Positions 7,229 to 18,822 of a stretch of DNA of 64,000 bases are shown piece by piece (the first letter of the stretch is position 1; each line of letters opens with the position of its first letter). Source of the stretch: Shimia aestuarii. Lineage in GTDB: Bacteria; Pseudomonadota; Alphaproteobacteria; Rhodobacterales; Rhodobacteraceae. Made by a program: the position numbers and the translations under genes. The DNA is taken from the NCBI RefSeq assembly GCF_900114635.1, contig NZ_FOTQ01000008.1:1-64000 (forward strand), written 5' to 3'. Under the pieces are notes generated by a model. That model did not search any database. It saw nothing but the letters and a program-made list of their open reading frames with translations, and was not told the DNA's origin.

Positions 7229-8542
7229 ATGGCCGAACTAGATCCGCTGACGATTACAGCGATTATGTTTCTATCCATGCTGGCGCTCATGGCCCTAGGG
7301 GCTCCGCTGGCTTGGGCACTGACCATCTGTGGCGTTTGGAGCGCTTATGCCATCTACGGCGATGGCGGGCTTGACCTGCTGGTAAGCTCTACATTCAGCG
7401 CGATGGACAACTTCCTGCTTGTGGCTTTGCCAATGTTCATTTTCATGGGCTTGGTGCTACAGCGATCCGGCATCACCGACGACCTGTTCGAGATGATCCA
7501 CAAGCTCATGGGCCGCTTGCCCGGTGGGCTTGGCATTGGCACCGTCATCATCTGCGCGCTGATCGCCGCAATGGCAGGGGTCTCGGGCGCCGCAACGGTG
7601 AGCCTTGGCATCATCGCCCTGCCGGCAATGCTGAAACGCGGCTATGACGCACGGCTGGTCACAGGGACGATCATGGCAGGGGGGGCGTTGGGCTTTCTGA
7701 TCCCGCCGTCCGTTCTGATGATCATCTACGCATTCCTCAGTCGCGATTCCGTGGGCAAGCTGTTTGCCGCTGGGCTGGTTCCCGGTTTGATGCTGGCAGG
7801 TATCTACATCGTCTACATTTTGGTGCGATGCCGGATTAACCCTCAGCTCGGTCCCCCGGCAGAAGAACAGTTCACGGCCATGGAAAAGGTCAAGTCCCTG
7901 CGCTTCCTGATTGCGCCGGGTTTGCTGATCTTCACTGTTCTGGGTTGTATCATTGGTGGCGTCACATCACCGTCCGAGGCTTCGGCCATCGGTGCATTCG
8001 GATCGCTGCTGATCGCGGCGGTGCAGGGGCGTCTGAACTGGGACATGCTGCGCTACGTGATGATCACAACCACGAAATTGATGGGCATGCTGATGTGGAT
8101 CACAATCGCGGCGGTGTTTTTCTCCAAGATCTACGTTGGTGTTGGTGCGGGCATGGTCGTGGGCGAATTGATCGAGGATTTTGAAGTGGCGCCGATGATG
8201 GTGATTATCGCCATGCTGGCAACCTACTTTATCCTTGGCATGTTTCTGGATGATTTTGCCATCGTCTTCATCACGGTGCCGCTGTTCGTTCCGATCGTTC
8301 GTGAACTTGGCTTCGACACGACCTGGTTCGCGGTATTGTTTATCCTGTCGATGCAATCCGCCTATCTGACGCCGCCCTTCGGCTACAACCTGTTCTACAT
8401 GCGCTCTGTTGCGCCAAACAGCATCTCGATTGGCGACATCTATTGGGCAGCGATCCCGTTCGTTGTTCTGCAGATCATCGGACTGGCGCTTGTCGTGGCG
8501 TTTCCGCAGATCGCATTGTGGTTGCCGAACCTGATCTTCTAA
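7229..8542 (+). CDS. TRAP transporter large permease (DctM)
   Basis: 437 residues, about 12 membrane segments, DctM/ion-transporter superfamily. Recognisable blocks are the N-terminal FLSMLALMALGAPLAWAL, the paired hairpin motif GVSGAATVSLGIIALPAMLKRGYD, the LIPPSVLMIIYAFLS segment and the late hairpin MQSAYLTPPFGYNLFYMRSVAP. This subunit forms the elevator-type transport domain driven by the sodium gradient. A GAGGGAG ribosome site sits 7-8 bases before the ATG. The 51-base gap after dctQ has no terminator, so all three subunits are one operon, closed by two hairpins downstream. Confidence 0.93.
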   Translation: MAELDPLTITAIMFLSMLALMALGAPLAWALTICGVWSAYAIYGDGGLDLLVSSTFSAMDNFLLVALPMFIFMGLVLQRSGITDDLFEMIHKLMGRLPGGLGIGTVIICALIAAMAGVSGAATVSLGIIALPAMLKRGYDARLVTGTIMAGGALGFLIPPSVLMIIYAFLSRDSVGKLFAAGLVPGLMLAGIYIVYILVRCRINPQLGPPAEEQFTAMEKVKSLRFLIAPGLLIFTVLGCIIGGVTSPSEASAIGAFGSLLIAAVQGRLNWDMLRYVMITTTKLMGMLMWITIAAVFFSKIYVGVGAGMVVGELIEDFEVAPMMVIIAMLATYFILGMFLDDFAIVFITVPLFVPIVRELGFDTTWFAVLFILSMQSAYLTPPFGYNLFYMRSVAPNSISIGDIYWAAIPFVVLQIIGLALVVAFPQIALWLPNLIF

Positions 8543-8550
8543 AAGAAATG

Positions 8551-8577
8551 CCGGTCGGGTGATGTTGCCCCGACCGG
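8551..8577 (+). terminator. Hairpin at the end of the TRAP operon
   Basis: Perfect 9-bp stem CCGGTCGGG/CCCGACCGG just after the dctM stop, loop of 9 bases. The following sequence is only modestly T-rich. Confidence 0.6.
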
Positions 8578-8599
8578 TCCGGTTTCATCCCCCAACTGT

Positions 8600-8639
8600 A
8601 CAGCTGCTTTATGTCATTTTGACTGGCAGCTGTTTTTTT
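8600..8639 (+). terminator. Second, stronger terminator after the TRAP operon
   Basis: Stem ACAGCTGC/GCAGCTGT with an inner GTC/GAC pairing, followed by seven T residues (8633-8639) on the plus strand. This is a classical intrinsic terminator and a back-up to the hairpin 25 bases upstream. Confidence 0.7.
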
Positions 8640-8770
8640 GTCTGCCGTGTTTTGCTCCCGAAGTTCGAGGCGGTTGAGAGCTGCTCAAAACAAACCAGGC
8701 TGTGTGAGGCCGCCAAGAGCGTTGACCTCTTGTTTCGGGGCGTAGGGCGGCAATGCGGCCCCGGAACCCC

Positions 8771-9145
8771 TTAGCTTTCTCTTTGCTCGGGCTCCGGCAC
8801 GTTCAGAGTTGACCATGTATCGTCCTGCGGAGGGTTGGGAGGTGTTTCACAGGCTTCGCGATGGATATTCACCTTGGCAATGAAATTTGCCGAGATGGGG
8901 GCCGTCGCAAAAAGGAATGCGGTGATCAGCAACTCATGGAAAGAAAATTCTCCCAGAAGAGCGGAGTGTATGATGGAGGCCAAAAGCAGCATGCCAATGC
9001 CGACGGTCCCGACCTTGGTCGGCGCGTGCAGACGGGTCATGGGGTCGTTGAACTTCAAAAGCCCGATCACGCTGACCAGAACAAAACCGGATCCGATCAA
9101 CAGGCAGATTGCAACGGCGTAATATCCGAGGATCTCAAGTGTCAT
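8771..9145 (-). CDS. Na+/H+ antiporter subunit MnhG/MrpG
   Basis: 124 residues from ATG at 9145; the open frame reads further upstream, but that part lies inside mnhF. Three membrane helices typical of MrpG: LGYYAVAICLLIGSGFVLVSVIGLLKF, then the signature DPMTRLHAPTKVGTVGIGMLLLAS, then a third helix ending SANFIAK. It is the last subunit of the multi-protein Mrp complex that exports Na+ in exchange for protons. Its start overlaps the mnhF stop by 4 bases. The soluble proline-rich tail (about 100-124) is variable in the family. Confidence 0.92.
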   Translation of the reverse strand: MTLEILGYYAVAICLLIGSGFVLVSVIGLLKFNDPMTRLHAPTKVGTVGIGMLLLASIIHSALLGEFSFHELLITAFLFATAPISANFIAKVNIHREACETPPNPPQDDTWSTLNVPEPEQRES

Positions 9146-9429
9146 TCGATAATGTCTCCCCGAAGGATGAACCGCGCCAAAGCCACGGTTGAAACGAAGC
9201 CAAGCATCGCGATCAAAAGGGACACTTCGAAATAGATTTGCACTCCTTGCGAAATCCCAAGCATCACCACAAGCCCAAGCGCGTTGATAACCATCGTATC
9301 GAGGGCCAGAATGCGATCCCCCGGTGTTGGTCCAAGGGCAAGGCGGACCATTGAAAAAATCTGCCCCAGGGCCAAGGCGACGAACGCGATGGCAATGGTT
9401 GCGTCGACAACTTGCATAGCCATGTTCAT
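9142..9429 (-). CDS. Na+/H+ antiporter subunit MnhF/MrpF
   Basis: 95 residues, three membrane helices; the central motif VRLALGPTPGDRILALDTMVINALGLVVMLG is diagnostic of MrpF. Overlaps mnhG and mnhE by 4 bases each, so the subunits are translationally coupled and made in equal amounts. Part of the inner-membrane Mrp antiporter. Confidence 0.93.
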   Translation of the reverse strand: MNMAMQVVDATIAIAFVALALGQIFSMVRLALGPTPGDRILALDTMVINALGLVVMLGISQGVQIYFEVSLLIAMLGFVSTVALARFILRGDIIE

Positions 9430-9926
9430 GAGAAGATCTCCTTGAGGCGGCGCTCGTATCGCGTCTTGATTTCGTCCCGCACGCTGTCCGGATCATCGGT
9501 GTGCAATACGTGTACCAGCAGGCTGTGGCCTTCGTCGGAAAGGTCGGACGACACCGTTCCCGGGGTCAGCGTGATGGTTCCGGCCAACACTGTAATTGCC
9601 TCGGGTTGGCGCAGTTCCAGAGGTACCACGATCCAGGCTGGCTTGAGCTTGGAATTCGGCACGGTCAGAACGATCCATGCCACCTGGATGTTGGCGACGA
9701 CGATGTCCCAGATGACCAGCAGAGTGTAGCTGATCAACTTGCCCACGCGCACCCCTTTGGGGGTGTCGGGCCACCAGATCGACGTCCCCCATGGAATGAC
9801 AATGCCAAGGATGATCCCGAATACCACCATACCCGCCGAAACGTCGTTTTGGAGCATGGTCCAAACCACAGCTAGCAGCAGGGTGAGGACAGGGTGGGGC
9901 ACCAATCTGTTGAACAGACGTGACAT
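9426..9926 (-). CDS. Na+/H+ antiporter subunit MnhE/MrpE
   Basis: 166 residues. N-terminal helices PVLTLLLAVVWTMLQNDVSAGMVVFGIILGIVIPWG, then a cytoplasmic domain with LRQPEAITVLAGTITLTPGTVSSDL, the conserved MrpE core, and LLVHVLHTDD near 134-143. MrpE is thought to be needed for full activity and assembly of the complex rather than for ion movement itself. It begins 1 base after the mnhD stop. Confidence 0.93.
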   Translation of the reverse strand: MSRLFNRLVPHPVLTLLLAVVWTMLQNDVSAGMVVFGIILGIVIPWGTSIWWPDTPKGVRVGKLISYTLLVIWDIVVANIQVAWIVLTVPNSKLKPAWIVVPLELRQPEAITVLAGTITLTPGTVSSDLSDEGHSLLVHVLHTDDPDSVRDEIKTRYERRLKEIFS

Positions 9927-9927
9927 G

Positions 9928-11469
9928 TCAGTGATCCTCCTTCGGAGTGCTCAGTTTGCCGGGAGTTTCCAACACGGTTGAGACGTAGGGTTCCGGCGCA
10001 AAAAGCTGTTGGGAGATGGTCGTGGCGTAGCCGTAAACCTGTCCGGCAAACACAGTATGCGCGACAAGGAGCGTGACAAGCCCCCCAACCGATACATAGG
10101 ACAAGGTGGTTGGGCGAGATGTGACCACCGCGTCTTCGGGCGTTTCAACGCCGTGGGATTTCCAGAACAGCACCGACCCAGCGCGTGCAAAACCGACGAT
10201 GCTGATCAAGCTCGAGCTGAGAATGATCGCCCAGATCCATGAGAGCATGTCGGTGCCACTGGCGGCGTCGAGAACCATCAACTTGCCGAGGAATCCCGAC
10301 AGGGGAGGAAGCCCGGCCATCGCGATGGCGCATACGAAAAACAGCCCGGACGTGAGCGAAGTTCCCGCCATCGGTGGCTGGGCCGTGAGGTCCAGATTGG
10401 AGCGGCCTGTGCGAACCAGATCTGAGACGAGGAACAATGCGGCGCCCGCAAATGTGGAGTGAACGATGTAGTACAGCGCCGCCGCAATTCCCTCTGCCGT
10501 GAAGAACGAGATTGCGACCATCACCATACCCATGGAGCCAATCACGGAAAAGGCAACAAGCCTGTCGAGCTTTTTTGCGGCCAGAACGCCGATCATGCCC
10601 AAAGCCAGGGAAATCAGCGCAACTGGTAGCAGCCAAGTGTCCTGCAGCCCGGCCGTCACTTCAAGATCGGGGGGGAAGATCAGCGTATAGACGCGGATGA
10701 TTGCATAGGCGCCGACCTTGGTCATGATCGCAAACAGCGCCGCGACGGGGGCCGGAGCCTCTGCATAGCTTGACGGGAGCCAGAAGTGGAGCGGAACAAC
10801 CGCCGCCTTGATCGCGAACACCATCAACAGCAGGACCGAGGCCACGCGGATGCCCACGGTCGCGTCTGGCCCGATCAGGGCGGCGCGTTGACCCAGATCC
10901 GCCATGTTCAGGGTGCCGGTCTCGGCATAGATCGACCCCAGCGCGAACAGGAACAGGGTCGAACCGATCAGGTTGAACAACACGTATTGAACGCCTGCAC
11001 GAAGTCGTGTGTTGCCCCCGGCGTGGATCATCAGGCCATAAGACGCGATCAGCAGGACTTCGAAAAAGACAAACAGGTTGAACAGGTCGCCTGTCAGAAA
11101 GGCACCCATGATCCCCATCAGCTGAAACTGGAACAGAGCATGGAAATGGCGCCCGCGATCATCCCAGCGCGAGCCGATAGCATAAAGCAGGACGAAAAGC
11201 GCCAGCAGGGACGTCAACAGCACCATCAGCGTCGAAAGGCGATCTCCGACAAGCACGATGCCGAAGGGGGCGGCCCAGTCGCCGAGTTGATAAAGCAATA
11301 TGTCGCCATCCGCCACCTGCCAGGCCAGGCCCGCAGAAATGGCGATTAGGGCCAGTACGCCGACAACCGAGAAAACGCGTTGTATCCCGATGTGATAACG
11401 TGCGGCCAGCACGATGAACGGTGCCAGCAACGCCGGCAGAACGACGGGGGCAATAATCCAGTGAGTCAC
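9928..11469 (-). CDS. Na+/H+ antiporter subunit MnhD/MrpD
   Basis: 513 residues with GTG start at 11469 overlapping the mnhC stop by 4 bases (GTGA). It belongs to the NuoM/NuoN-like proton-pumping family with about 14 helices. Family marks include the glutamate in the helix LFVFFEVLLIASYGLM, the lysine in VLLLMVFAIKAAVVPLHFWLPSSYAEAPAPVAALFA, and the broken-helix motif around KLDRLVAFSVIGSMGMV. MrpD and MrpA are the two antiporter-like modules of the complex. The C-terminal 30 residues are soluble. Confidence 0.93.
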   Translation of the reverse strand: MTHWIIAPVVLPALLAPFIVLAARYHIGIQRVFSVVGVLALIAISAGLAWQVADGDILLYQLGDWAAPFGIVLVGDRLSTLMVLLTSLLALFVLLYAIGSRWDDRGRHFHALFQFQLMGIMGAFLTGDLFNLFVFFEVLLIASYGLMIHAGGNTRLRAGVQYVLFNLIGSTLFLFALGSIYAETGTLNMADLGQRAALIGPDATVGIRVASVLLLMVFAIKAAVVPLHFWLPSSYAEAPAPVAALFAIMTKVGAYAIIRVYTLIFPPDLEVTAGLQDTWLLPVALISLALGMIGVLAAKKLDRLVAFSVIGSMGMVMVAISFFTAEGIAAALYYIVHSTFAGAALFLVSDLVRTGRSNLDLTAQPPMAGTSLTSGLFFVCAIAMAGLPPLSGFLGKLMVLDAASGTDMLSWIWAIILSSSLISIVGFARAGSVLFWKSHGVETPEDAVVTSRPTTLSYVSVGGLVTLLVAHTVFAGQVYGYATTISQQLFAPEPYVSTVLETPGKLSTPKEDH

Positions 11470-11822
11470 GATTGGCCCTCCGCCTGGTCTTGTGCGCCTT
11501 CCGGCTGGTCGTCCACGTGGTCGTCATTGGACCCGAGGAATGCACCAAGGCCGATCATGACGACCACTGCCGTCATGCCGAATGAGATCACGATTGCGGT
11601 CAGGACCAATGCCTGCGGCAGAGGGTCGGTGTAAACCGACATGTCATCGCGTAGCACCGGTGGCGCGGCTGTCGTGAGGCGACCGGACGCAAACAAGAAC
11701 ACGTTCACGGCATAGGTCAGCAGGGACATCCCCAGGATGACCGGGAAAGTCCGCAGACGTAGGACGAGGTAGAGACCGGCGGCGGTCATGATACCGATGG
11801 CCGAGGCGACGAGAATCTCCAT
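11466..11822 (-). CDS. Na+/H+ antiporter subunit MnhC/MrpC
   Basis: 118 residues, NuoK-like with three helices: VASAIGIMTAAGLYLVLRLRTFPVILGMSLLTYAVNVFLF and ALVLTAIVISFGMTAVVVMIGL, which match MrpC closely (AxVLTAIVI is the signature). The last 20 residues are acidic and soluble. It starts 1 base after the mnhA stop. Confidence 0.93.
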   Translation of the reverse strand: MEILVASAIGIMTAAGLYLVLRLRTFPVILGMSLLTYAVNVFLFASGRLTTAAPPVLRDDMSVYTDPLPQALVLTAIVISFGMTAVVVMIGLGAFLGSNDDHVDDQPEGAQDQAEGQS

Positions 11823-11823
11823 G

Positions 11824-14706
11824 TCATACGCCCTCCTGTGTCATTGATCCGGCTTTGTCGGGGGGAGGATCGGTTCGGGATGGGTCGATATCCATGGGGT
11901 ATTCGCTATCTGGCATATTCGCACGGCGCGCCAATCGCGAGAAGCTTTCCAGAGACAGCATCACCGCGCCAACAACGGCAAGGAATACGCCCAAATCGAA
12001 TAGTGCTGCTGTCGCCAGTTCGAATTTCTGGAAGGGCGGGATGCGCACATAGGTGAAATCCGACGTCAGGAACGGCTTGCTGAAGAACCACGCGCCCATG
12101 CCTGTGAAGCCCGCAATCAGGACGCCTGCGCCGATTACCCCGTGATAGGGGTATTTCAGCCGTGCAGATGTCCAGGCAAACCCGCTGGCCATATATTGCA
12201 TCACGACGGCAATCGACACAATCAGACCAGCAATGAACCCGCCTCCGGGTTCGTTATGTCCCCGCAGGAAGATGTAAAAGCCGACCAGAAGCACCAGCGG
12301 CATCATCACGCGCGTCAGCACCACCATCATCATCGGATGCGTGTCTCCGGCCTGTGGCAGGTCGGGTTCGCGGTTCAGCAACCGTGCGCGGACAGGACCG
12401 TTCAAGAGTGTCTCTGTCAGGGCATAGATCAGCAGTGCCGCAATCCCCAGAACGATGATTTCGCCATAGGTGTCAAATCCGCGGAAATCGACGAGGATCA
12501 CGTTGACCACGTTCGTGCCACCGCCACCCTTGTAGGAGTTCGCGAGGTGGAACTCGGAAATCGGCGTCGCCACGGAATCCCGCAACAAGTAGTGATACGA
12601 CAGCATGAACGTCGCCAACCCGCCCGCAATTCCGACGCCGGCATCCCGTACGCGGCGTAGGACCGTGCTTTCGACAGGGGTCTGCTTTGGCAGGAAGTTG
12701 AGGGCCAGAAGAAGCAGGATAATGGTAACCACTTCGACCGTGAATTGTGTCATCGCCAGGTCAGGTGCGCTGAAGAAGATGAAGCCGATCGAAACCATCA
12801 AACCAACGATCCCGATCAACATGAGCGAGAAAAGACGGTTCCGGTGCAGGAACATCAAAGCGACAGTCGCCGCGACCAGCATGGCCCAGCCGGCAATGGG
12901 GACGGCCCCCGCCGCCTGCACTGTACGCGTCGGTGCGCCGACTGTTCCGGTTTGCCATGCATAGGCACCTACCGCGATCATTACTACGGATCCAATAGCG
13001 GCATACCGTGTGAAAGCGCCGTTATGCAGCGGCAGGATCAATCCCCGGGCCGTCGATACCGCAATTTGGATGACCGCCTCGAAAATCACCTTGGCCTCCG
13101 GGCGCGGTGCGGCGTCCCAGGCTTTCAGCAAGGGTTTGAACGCGGCCAGAACCAGCAAGCCGCCAACCGTTGCAATGATCGACATGTACAGGGCGGGTGT
13201 CAGCCCGTGCCAGATCTTGAAATGGGCCTTGGGCACTTCGGCTGTGTCACCCAGAACAGACGCTGTAACGAGTTTGACAAAAGGTTCCGCAAGGAATGGT
13301 GCCAGGCCGATCACAACCACAAGAATGACGAGGATCGACGGAGGCATCCAAAGGCCCAGGCCGGGATCATGCGGTTTCGAAGGGTAGTCGTCGCGAACCG
13401 GGCCAAGAAAAGTGTGGCTGATCAGCCTGAAGCAATATGCAGCGGAAAAGAGCGAACCGAGCGTGGCCAGTGCCGGAACCAGCCAATGCGACTGGAACAG
13501 AACGGTGTGGTGCGCCTCTTCCAGCATCATTTCCTTGGACAGGAAGCCATTCAGAAGAGGAATGCCGGCCATGGAAAGTGCCGCGAGCGTGGCGATCGCG
13601 AAGGTGATCGGCATCAACCGGCGCAAGCCACCAAGGCGGCGAATGTCGCGTGTGTGGGTTTCATGGTCAATGATACCCGCTGACATGAACAGCGCCGCCT
13701 TGAAGGTTGCGTGGTTCAGGATGTGGAACATTGCGGCCAGTGCACCAAACGCAGTTCCGGTACCGAGCAGCATGGTAATTAGACCGAGATGGCTGACCGT
13801 GGAAAAGGCCAAAAGGGCTTTCAGGTCGTGTTTGAACAACGCGATCACAGCGCCGAGAACCATGGTGATCAGGCCAGCAGTTGTCACGATCGCGAACCAT
13901 TCCGGGGTTCCTGACAATACGGGCCACATGCGGGCCATAAGGAAAATGCCTGCTTTGACCATCGTGGCCGAGTGCAGGTAAGCCGAAACCGGGGTCGGGG
14001 CGGCCATGGCATGTGGAAGCCAGAAGTGGAATGGGAACTGGGCGGATTTCGTAAAACAGCCCAAGAGTATCAGGATCAATGCAGGAAGATACCGGGGATC
14101 GGCTTGAATAAGTTCCCGGCTCGACAGGATCACGCTCAGGTCGTAACTCCCCACGATCTGCCCCAGCAGCAACATGCCTGCGATCATGGAAAGCCCGCCC
14201 ATCCCGGTCACGGTCAAGGCCATGCGCGCGCCTTGTCTACCTTCGGGCAGGTGTTTCCAATACCCGATGAGCAAGAAGGAAGAGAGCGAGGTCAGTTCCC
14301 AAAAAACCAACAGCAGCAGAATGTTGTCACTTAACACGATCCCCACCATCGCGCCCTGGAACAGCAGCAGATAGGTAAAGAACTCGCCCATGTTGTCGTC
14401 GCGGCTGAGGTAATGACGGGCGTAAGCAATGATCAGAAGGCCAATGCCAAGGATCAGGAAGGCAAAGAAAAAGCCCAACCCGTCGAGCATGAGAGAAAAG
14501 TTCAGTCCCAGAGATGGCAGCCAGTTCACCTGGACCTTGACCACCTCGCCAGCGAGAACGGATGGAAGGTTCGTCAACAAACCTACAAATGCCGCCAGAG
14601 AGACAGTGAAAGTCACGCCACCACAGGCTGACCGCCCTGCCGGGTTCATGAGTCCTGGTAGCAGCGCACCAAAAAAGGGAAGAGCAACAATGAAAAAGAG
14701 TGACAC
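11824..14706 (-). CDS. Na+/H+ antiporter subunit A fused to B (MnhA-MnhB, PhaAB type)
   Basis: 960 residues starting at GTG 14706 with a GAGGAG ribosome site 5 bases upstream. The first 760 or so residues are MrpA: antiporter-like helices with LLVFWELTSLSSFLLIGYWKH, the conserved lysine region AQFPFHFWLPHAMAAPTPVSAYLHSATMVKAG, and the late MrpA region with FFSAPDLAMTQFTVEVVTIILLLL. From about residue 790 the sequence becomes the MnhB domain (VLTRVMMPLVLLVGFYIFLRGHNEPGGGFIAGL). In most bacteria A and B are separate genes; alphaproteobacterial Pha-type operons carry them fused. First gene of a six-gene operon for Na+ export and pH homeostasis. Confidence 0.94.
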   Translation of the reverse strand: MSLFFIVALPFFGALLPGLMNPAGRSACGGVTFTVSLAAFVGLLTNLPSVLAGEVVKVQVNWLPSLGLNFSLMLDGLGFFFAFLILGIGLLIIAYARHYLSRDDNMGEFFTYLLLFQGAMVGIVLSDNILLLLVFWELTSLSSFLLIGYWKHLPEGRQGARMALTVTGMGGLSMIAGMLLLGQIVGSYDLSVILSSRELIQADPRYLPALILILLGCFTKSAQFPFHFWLPHAMAAPTPVSAYLHSATMVKAGIFLMARMWPVLSGTPEWFAIVTTAGLITMVLGAVIALFKHDLKALLAFSTVSHLGLITMLLGTGTAFGALAAMFHILNHATFKAALFMSAGIIDHETHTRDIRRLGGLRRLMPITFAIATLAALSMAGIPLLNGFLSKEMMLEEAHHTVLFQSHWLVPALATLGSLFSAAYCFRLISHTFLGPVRDDYPSKPHDPGLGLWMPPSILVILVVVIGLAPFLAEPFVKLVTASVLGDTAEVPKAHFKIWHGLTPALYMSIIATVGGLLVLAAFKPLLKAWDAAPRPEAKVIFEAVIQIAVSTARGLILPLHNGAFTRYAAIGSVVMIAVGAYAWQTGTVGAPTRTVQAAGAVPIAGWAMLVAATVALMFLHRNRLFSLMLIGIVGLMVSIGFIFFSAPDLAMTQFTVEVVTIILLLLALNFLPKQTPVESTVLRRVRDAGVGIAGGLATFMLSYHYLLRDSVATPISEFHLANSYKGGGGTNVVNVILVDFRGFDTYGEIIVLGIAALLIYALTETLLNGPVRARLLNREPDLPQAGDTHPMMMVVLTRVMMPLVLLVGFYIFLRGHNEPGGGFIAGLIVSIAVVMQYMASGFAWTSARLKYPYHGVIGAGVLIAGFTGMGAWFFSKPFLTSDFTYVRIPPFQKFELATAALFDLGVFLAVVGAVMLSLESFSRLARRANMPDSEYPMDIDPSRTDPPPDKAGSMTQEGV

Positions 14707-15468
14707 GTGAACTCCTCAAGCCAGTTTCGTTTTTACTCTTAACCAACTGAATCCGGATTGTGAAACGATTGAAGCAACGGTTGCTTTCGACATAGGTGCC
14801 GGAGCGTAAACTTCGGGCACTTTGGAAACTGTTCCATCGGGGAAACGTGCGGGTTGGCTGCCCTAGGGAAGCTTGTTGGTTCCTATCCATGAACTGGGCG
14901 GGGTGATCGGTGGAGCTAATGCCCCGGAGGCGGGAGCGCAATGTTTGCAGAAGTTCCGCGTGGCTTGAAATTTGTCAAATAACTCAGCGCCATGAGGTCA
15001 AATTGGACAGACGGTCTGTTGGGTGAAGTCCACGGCTGCGCCGGGTGTATTTTTCAAGAATCGTGGAAAGGCAGCGTGAACAGCGGTTGCTCACGGGCCG
15101 TGCGGAAATCTGAACCTATCTTCAGCGGCCGTTGCGTCTCGCCCAATTGCCTCAGGTTGGCTCAATTGCCGGGAATGGTCTGGCCCGTGCTCACTCGTCT
15201 TGATCGGTTGTTTTCTTGCAAGGTTTGAGCGGGCATGGGATTTTGACCCAATTCAAAGGGAAAATCATTCGTGATCGGAAGCCGGCTCCGAATCGCTCCG
15301 CAAGGAAGGTAATTTGCCCCGAGATGTTTGCGCCTGCAGGAAACACACAGCCGGTCGGTTCCGAGTTGCATTTGCGCAAATCATTTGTTTGGCGAGGTGG
15401 GACGCTGCCGGCGTTTTTCAAAAGCGAACGTTTATTCAGCAGCGTCTCTCATCGAAGGATGCGCCATT
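14707..15468. other. Gene-free interval upstream of the Mrp operon
   Basis: 762 bases with no recognisable gene, RNA or mobile element. Short open frames exist on both strands but show neither family likeness nor good ribosome sites. The right part (to about 14725) holds the mnhA ribosome site; an imperfect hairpin around GTGCCGGAG...CTTCGGGCAC (14801-14821) could lie in the mnhA leader. CAATTGCC occurs twice near 15147-15172. It may contain regulatory sequence for the antiporter or a decayed gene. Confidence 0.5.
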
Positions 15469-16233
15469 TCAGGCGGTCATGCCACCGTCAACGACGAGCG
15501 TTGTCCCCGTGGTGAAGGACGCTGCGTCGGACGCCAGGAAGAGCGCCGCCCCTGAAAGCTCGTCCGGAACGGCGTGCCGGCCCTGCGGGATCATACTGAT
15601 GATCTGCTTGTAAATCCCTTCATGTTCAAAAAGTGCACCGGCAAAATCGGTTTTTGTTAGGCCGGGCAGGATGGCGTTGACCCGGATACCAAACGCCGCA
15701 CACTCCTTGGCAAAGGCTTTGGTCATGGATACGACGGCTGCCTTGGAAATCGAATAGACGGCTTGCATGGGCGCGGGGGTCAAAGCGTTAATGGATGCCA
15801 CGTTGATGATAACGCCGTTTTTTTGCGCGCGCATCATGCGCCCGGCCATTTGTGAGGCCAGAAAATATCCTTTGATGTTAACGTCTATTGTCTTGTCAAT
15901 CGCGCTTTCCGGCGTATCGAGGATCGGACCGAAATACGGGTTGGCCGCCGCGTTGTTGACCAGAATGTCTAGCCGGCCATGCGTCTGCGCAATTTCGCCG
16001 AATGCGGCTGCGATCGAAGCGGTTTCGCCGATGTGACAGGTAAGCGCCGATGCCTTGCCACCGTTATCGCGAATTGACGCGGCCACTTCTTCGCAGGGGC
16101 CAATCTTGCGGCTGGCGATGATCACATGAGCGCCGTGATCTGCGAGGCGGCGTGCAATAGCCTCTCCGATGCCGCGGCTGGCACCCGTTACGAGTGCAAC
16201 GCGTCCCGTAAGGTCAAAAAGAGAGTCGGTCAT
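15469..16233 (-). CDS. SDR-family oxidoreductase
   Basis: 254 residues from ATG at 16233; an ATG 8 codons earlier has a poorer setting. Classical short-chain dehydrogenase: cofactor loop VTGASRGIGEAIA near 15-27, NNAAAN (the NNAG position) near 90, the catalytic serine in NVASINA near 143, and YSISKAA with Tyr and Lys near 157-161. The arginine after the second strand (IIASRK) favours NADP(H). The sequence ends TLVVDGGMTA, normal for the family. The substrate is unknown. It stands alone between the Mrp region and katG. Confidence 0.88.
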   Translation of the reverse strand: MTDSLFDLTGRVALVTGASRGIGEAIARRLADHGAHVIIASRKIGPCEEVAASIRDNGGKASALTCHIGETASIAAAFGEIAQTHGRLDILVNNAAANPYFGPILDTPESAIDKTIDVNIKGYFLASQMAGRMMRAQKNGVIINVASINALTPAPMQAVYSISKAAVVSMTKAFAKECAAFGIRVNAILPGLTKTDFAGALFEHEGIYKQIISMIPQGRHAVPDELSGAALFLASDAASFTTGTTLVVDGGMTA

Positions 16234-16363
16234 GAGGGTATCCTGTTGCTGGTGCATTGGGCTGTCGTCCTGTCAGATTGCTTGGACCACCGCGTTTCGT
16301 CCATAGGCTGTGCCCCTACGTTACTGGCAGGAAAACACACAACATGCGGGAGTAAGACAGAAA

Positions 16364-16392
16364 GGGGTGGCATACGCTCTGTATGCCACCCC
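16364..16392 (-). terminator. Rho-independent terminator of katG
   Basis: Perfect 12-bp stem GGGGTGGCATAC/GTATGCCACCCC with a 5-base loop, followed on the minus strand by TTTCTGTCTT. One of the clearest terminators in the window. Confidence 0.85.
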
Positions 16393-16432
16393 GCGTTTCA
16401 GGACGCCTGCGGAAACCTGCAATGCGATTTTG

Positions 16433-18691
<2,259 letters not shown>

Positions 18692-18771
18692 TCATTAAGA
18701 CCGACCGGTTTGGCGCGTTGCCAGAGCCCGACGGAGCTTGTGTCCGCCTGATGGGGAAAGCGTAACCCGCA

Positions 18772-18822
18772 TTTATAATTATTCTAAGTTGTACTTTTTT
18801 ATAGGATTGATAGTTTTTCATT
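18772..18822. promoter_or_regulatory. katG/oxyR control region
   Basis: An A+T-rich stretch in the otherwise G+C-rich 173-base divergent gap. It contains ATTATTCTAAG and TATAGGATTGATAG, which resemble the ATAG/CTAT half-sites bound by OxyR tetramers, ending directly at the oxyR start. The spacing is not a perfect match, so the exact operator is a suggestion. Confidence 0.45.

Noticed and set aside
14992..15228. 78-codon plus-strand frame in the gap before the Mrp operon
   Set aside because: No ribosome site, no family likeness and irregular codon use.
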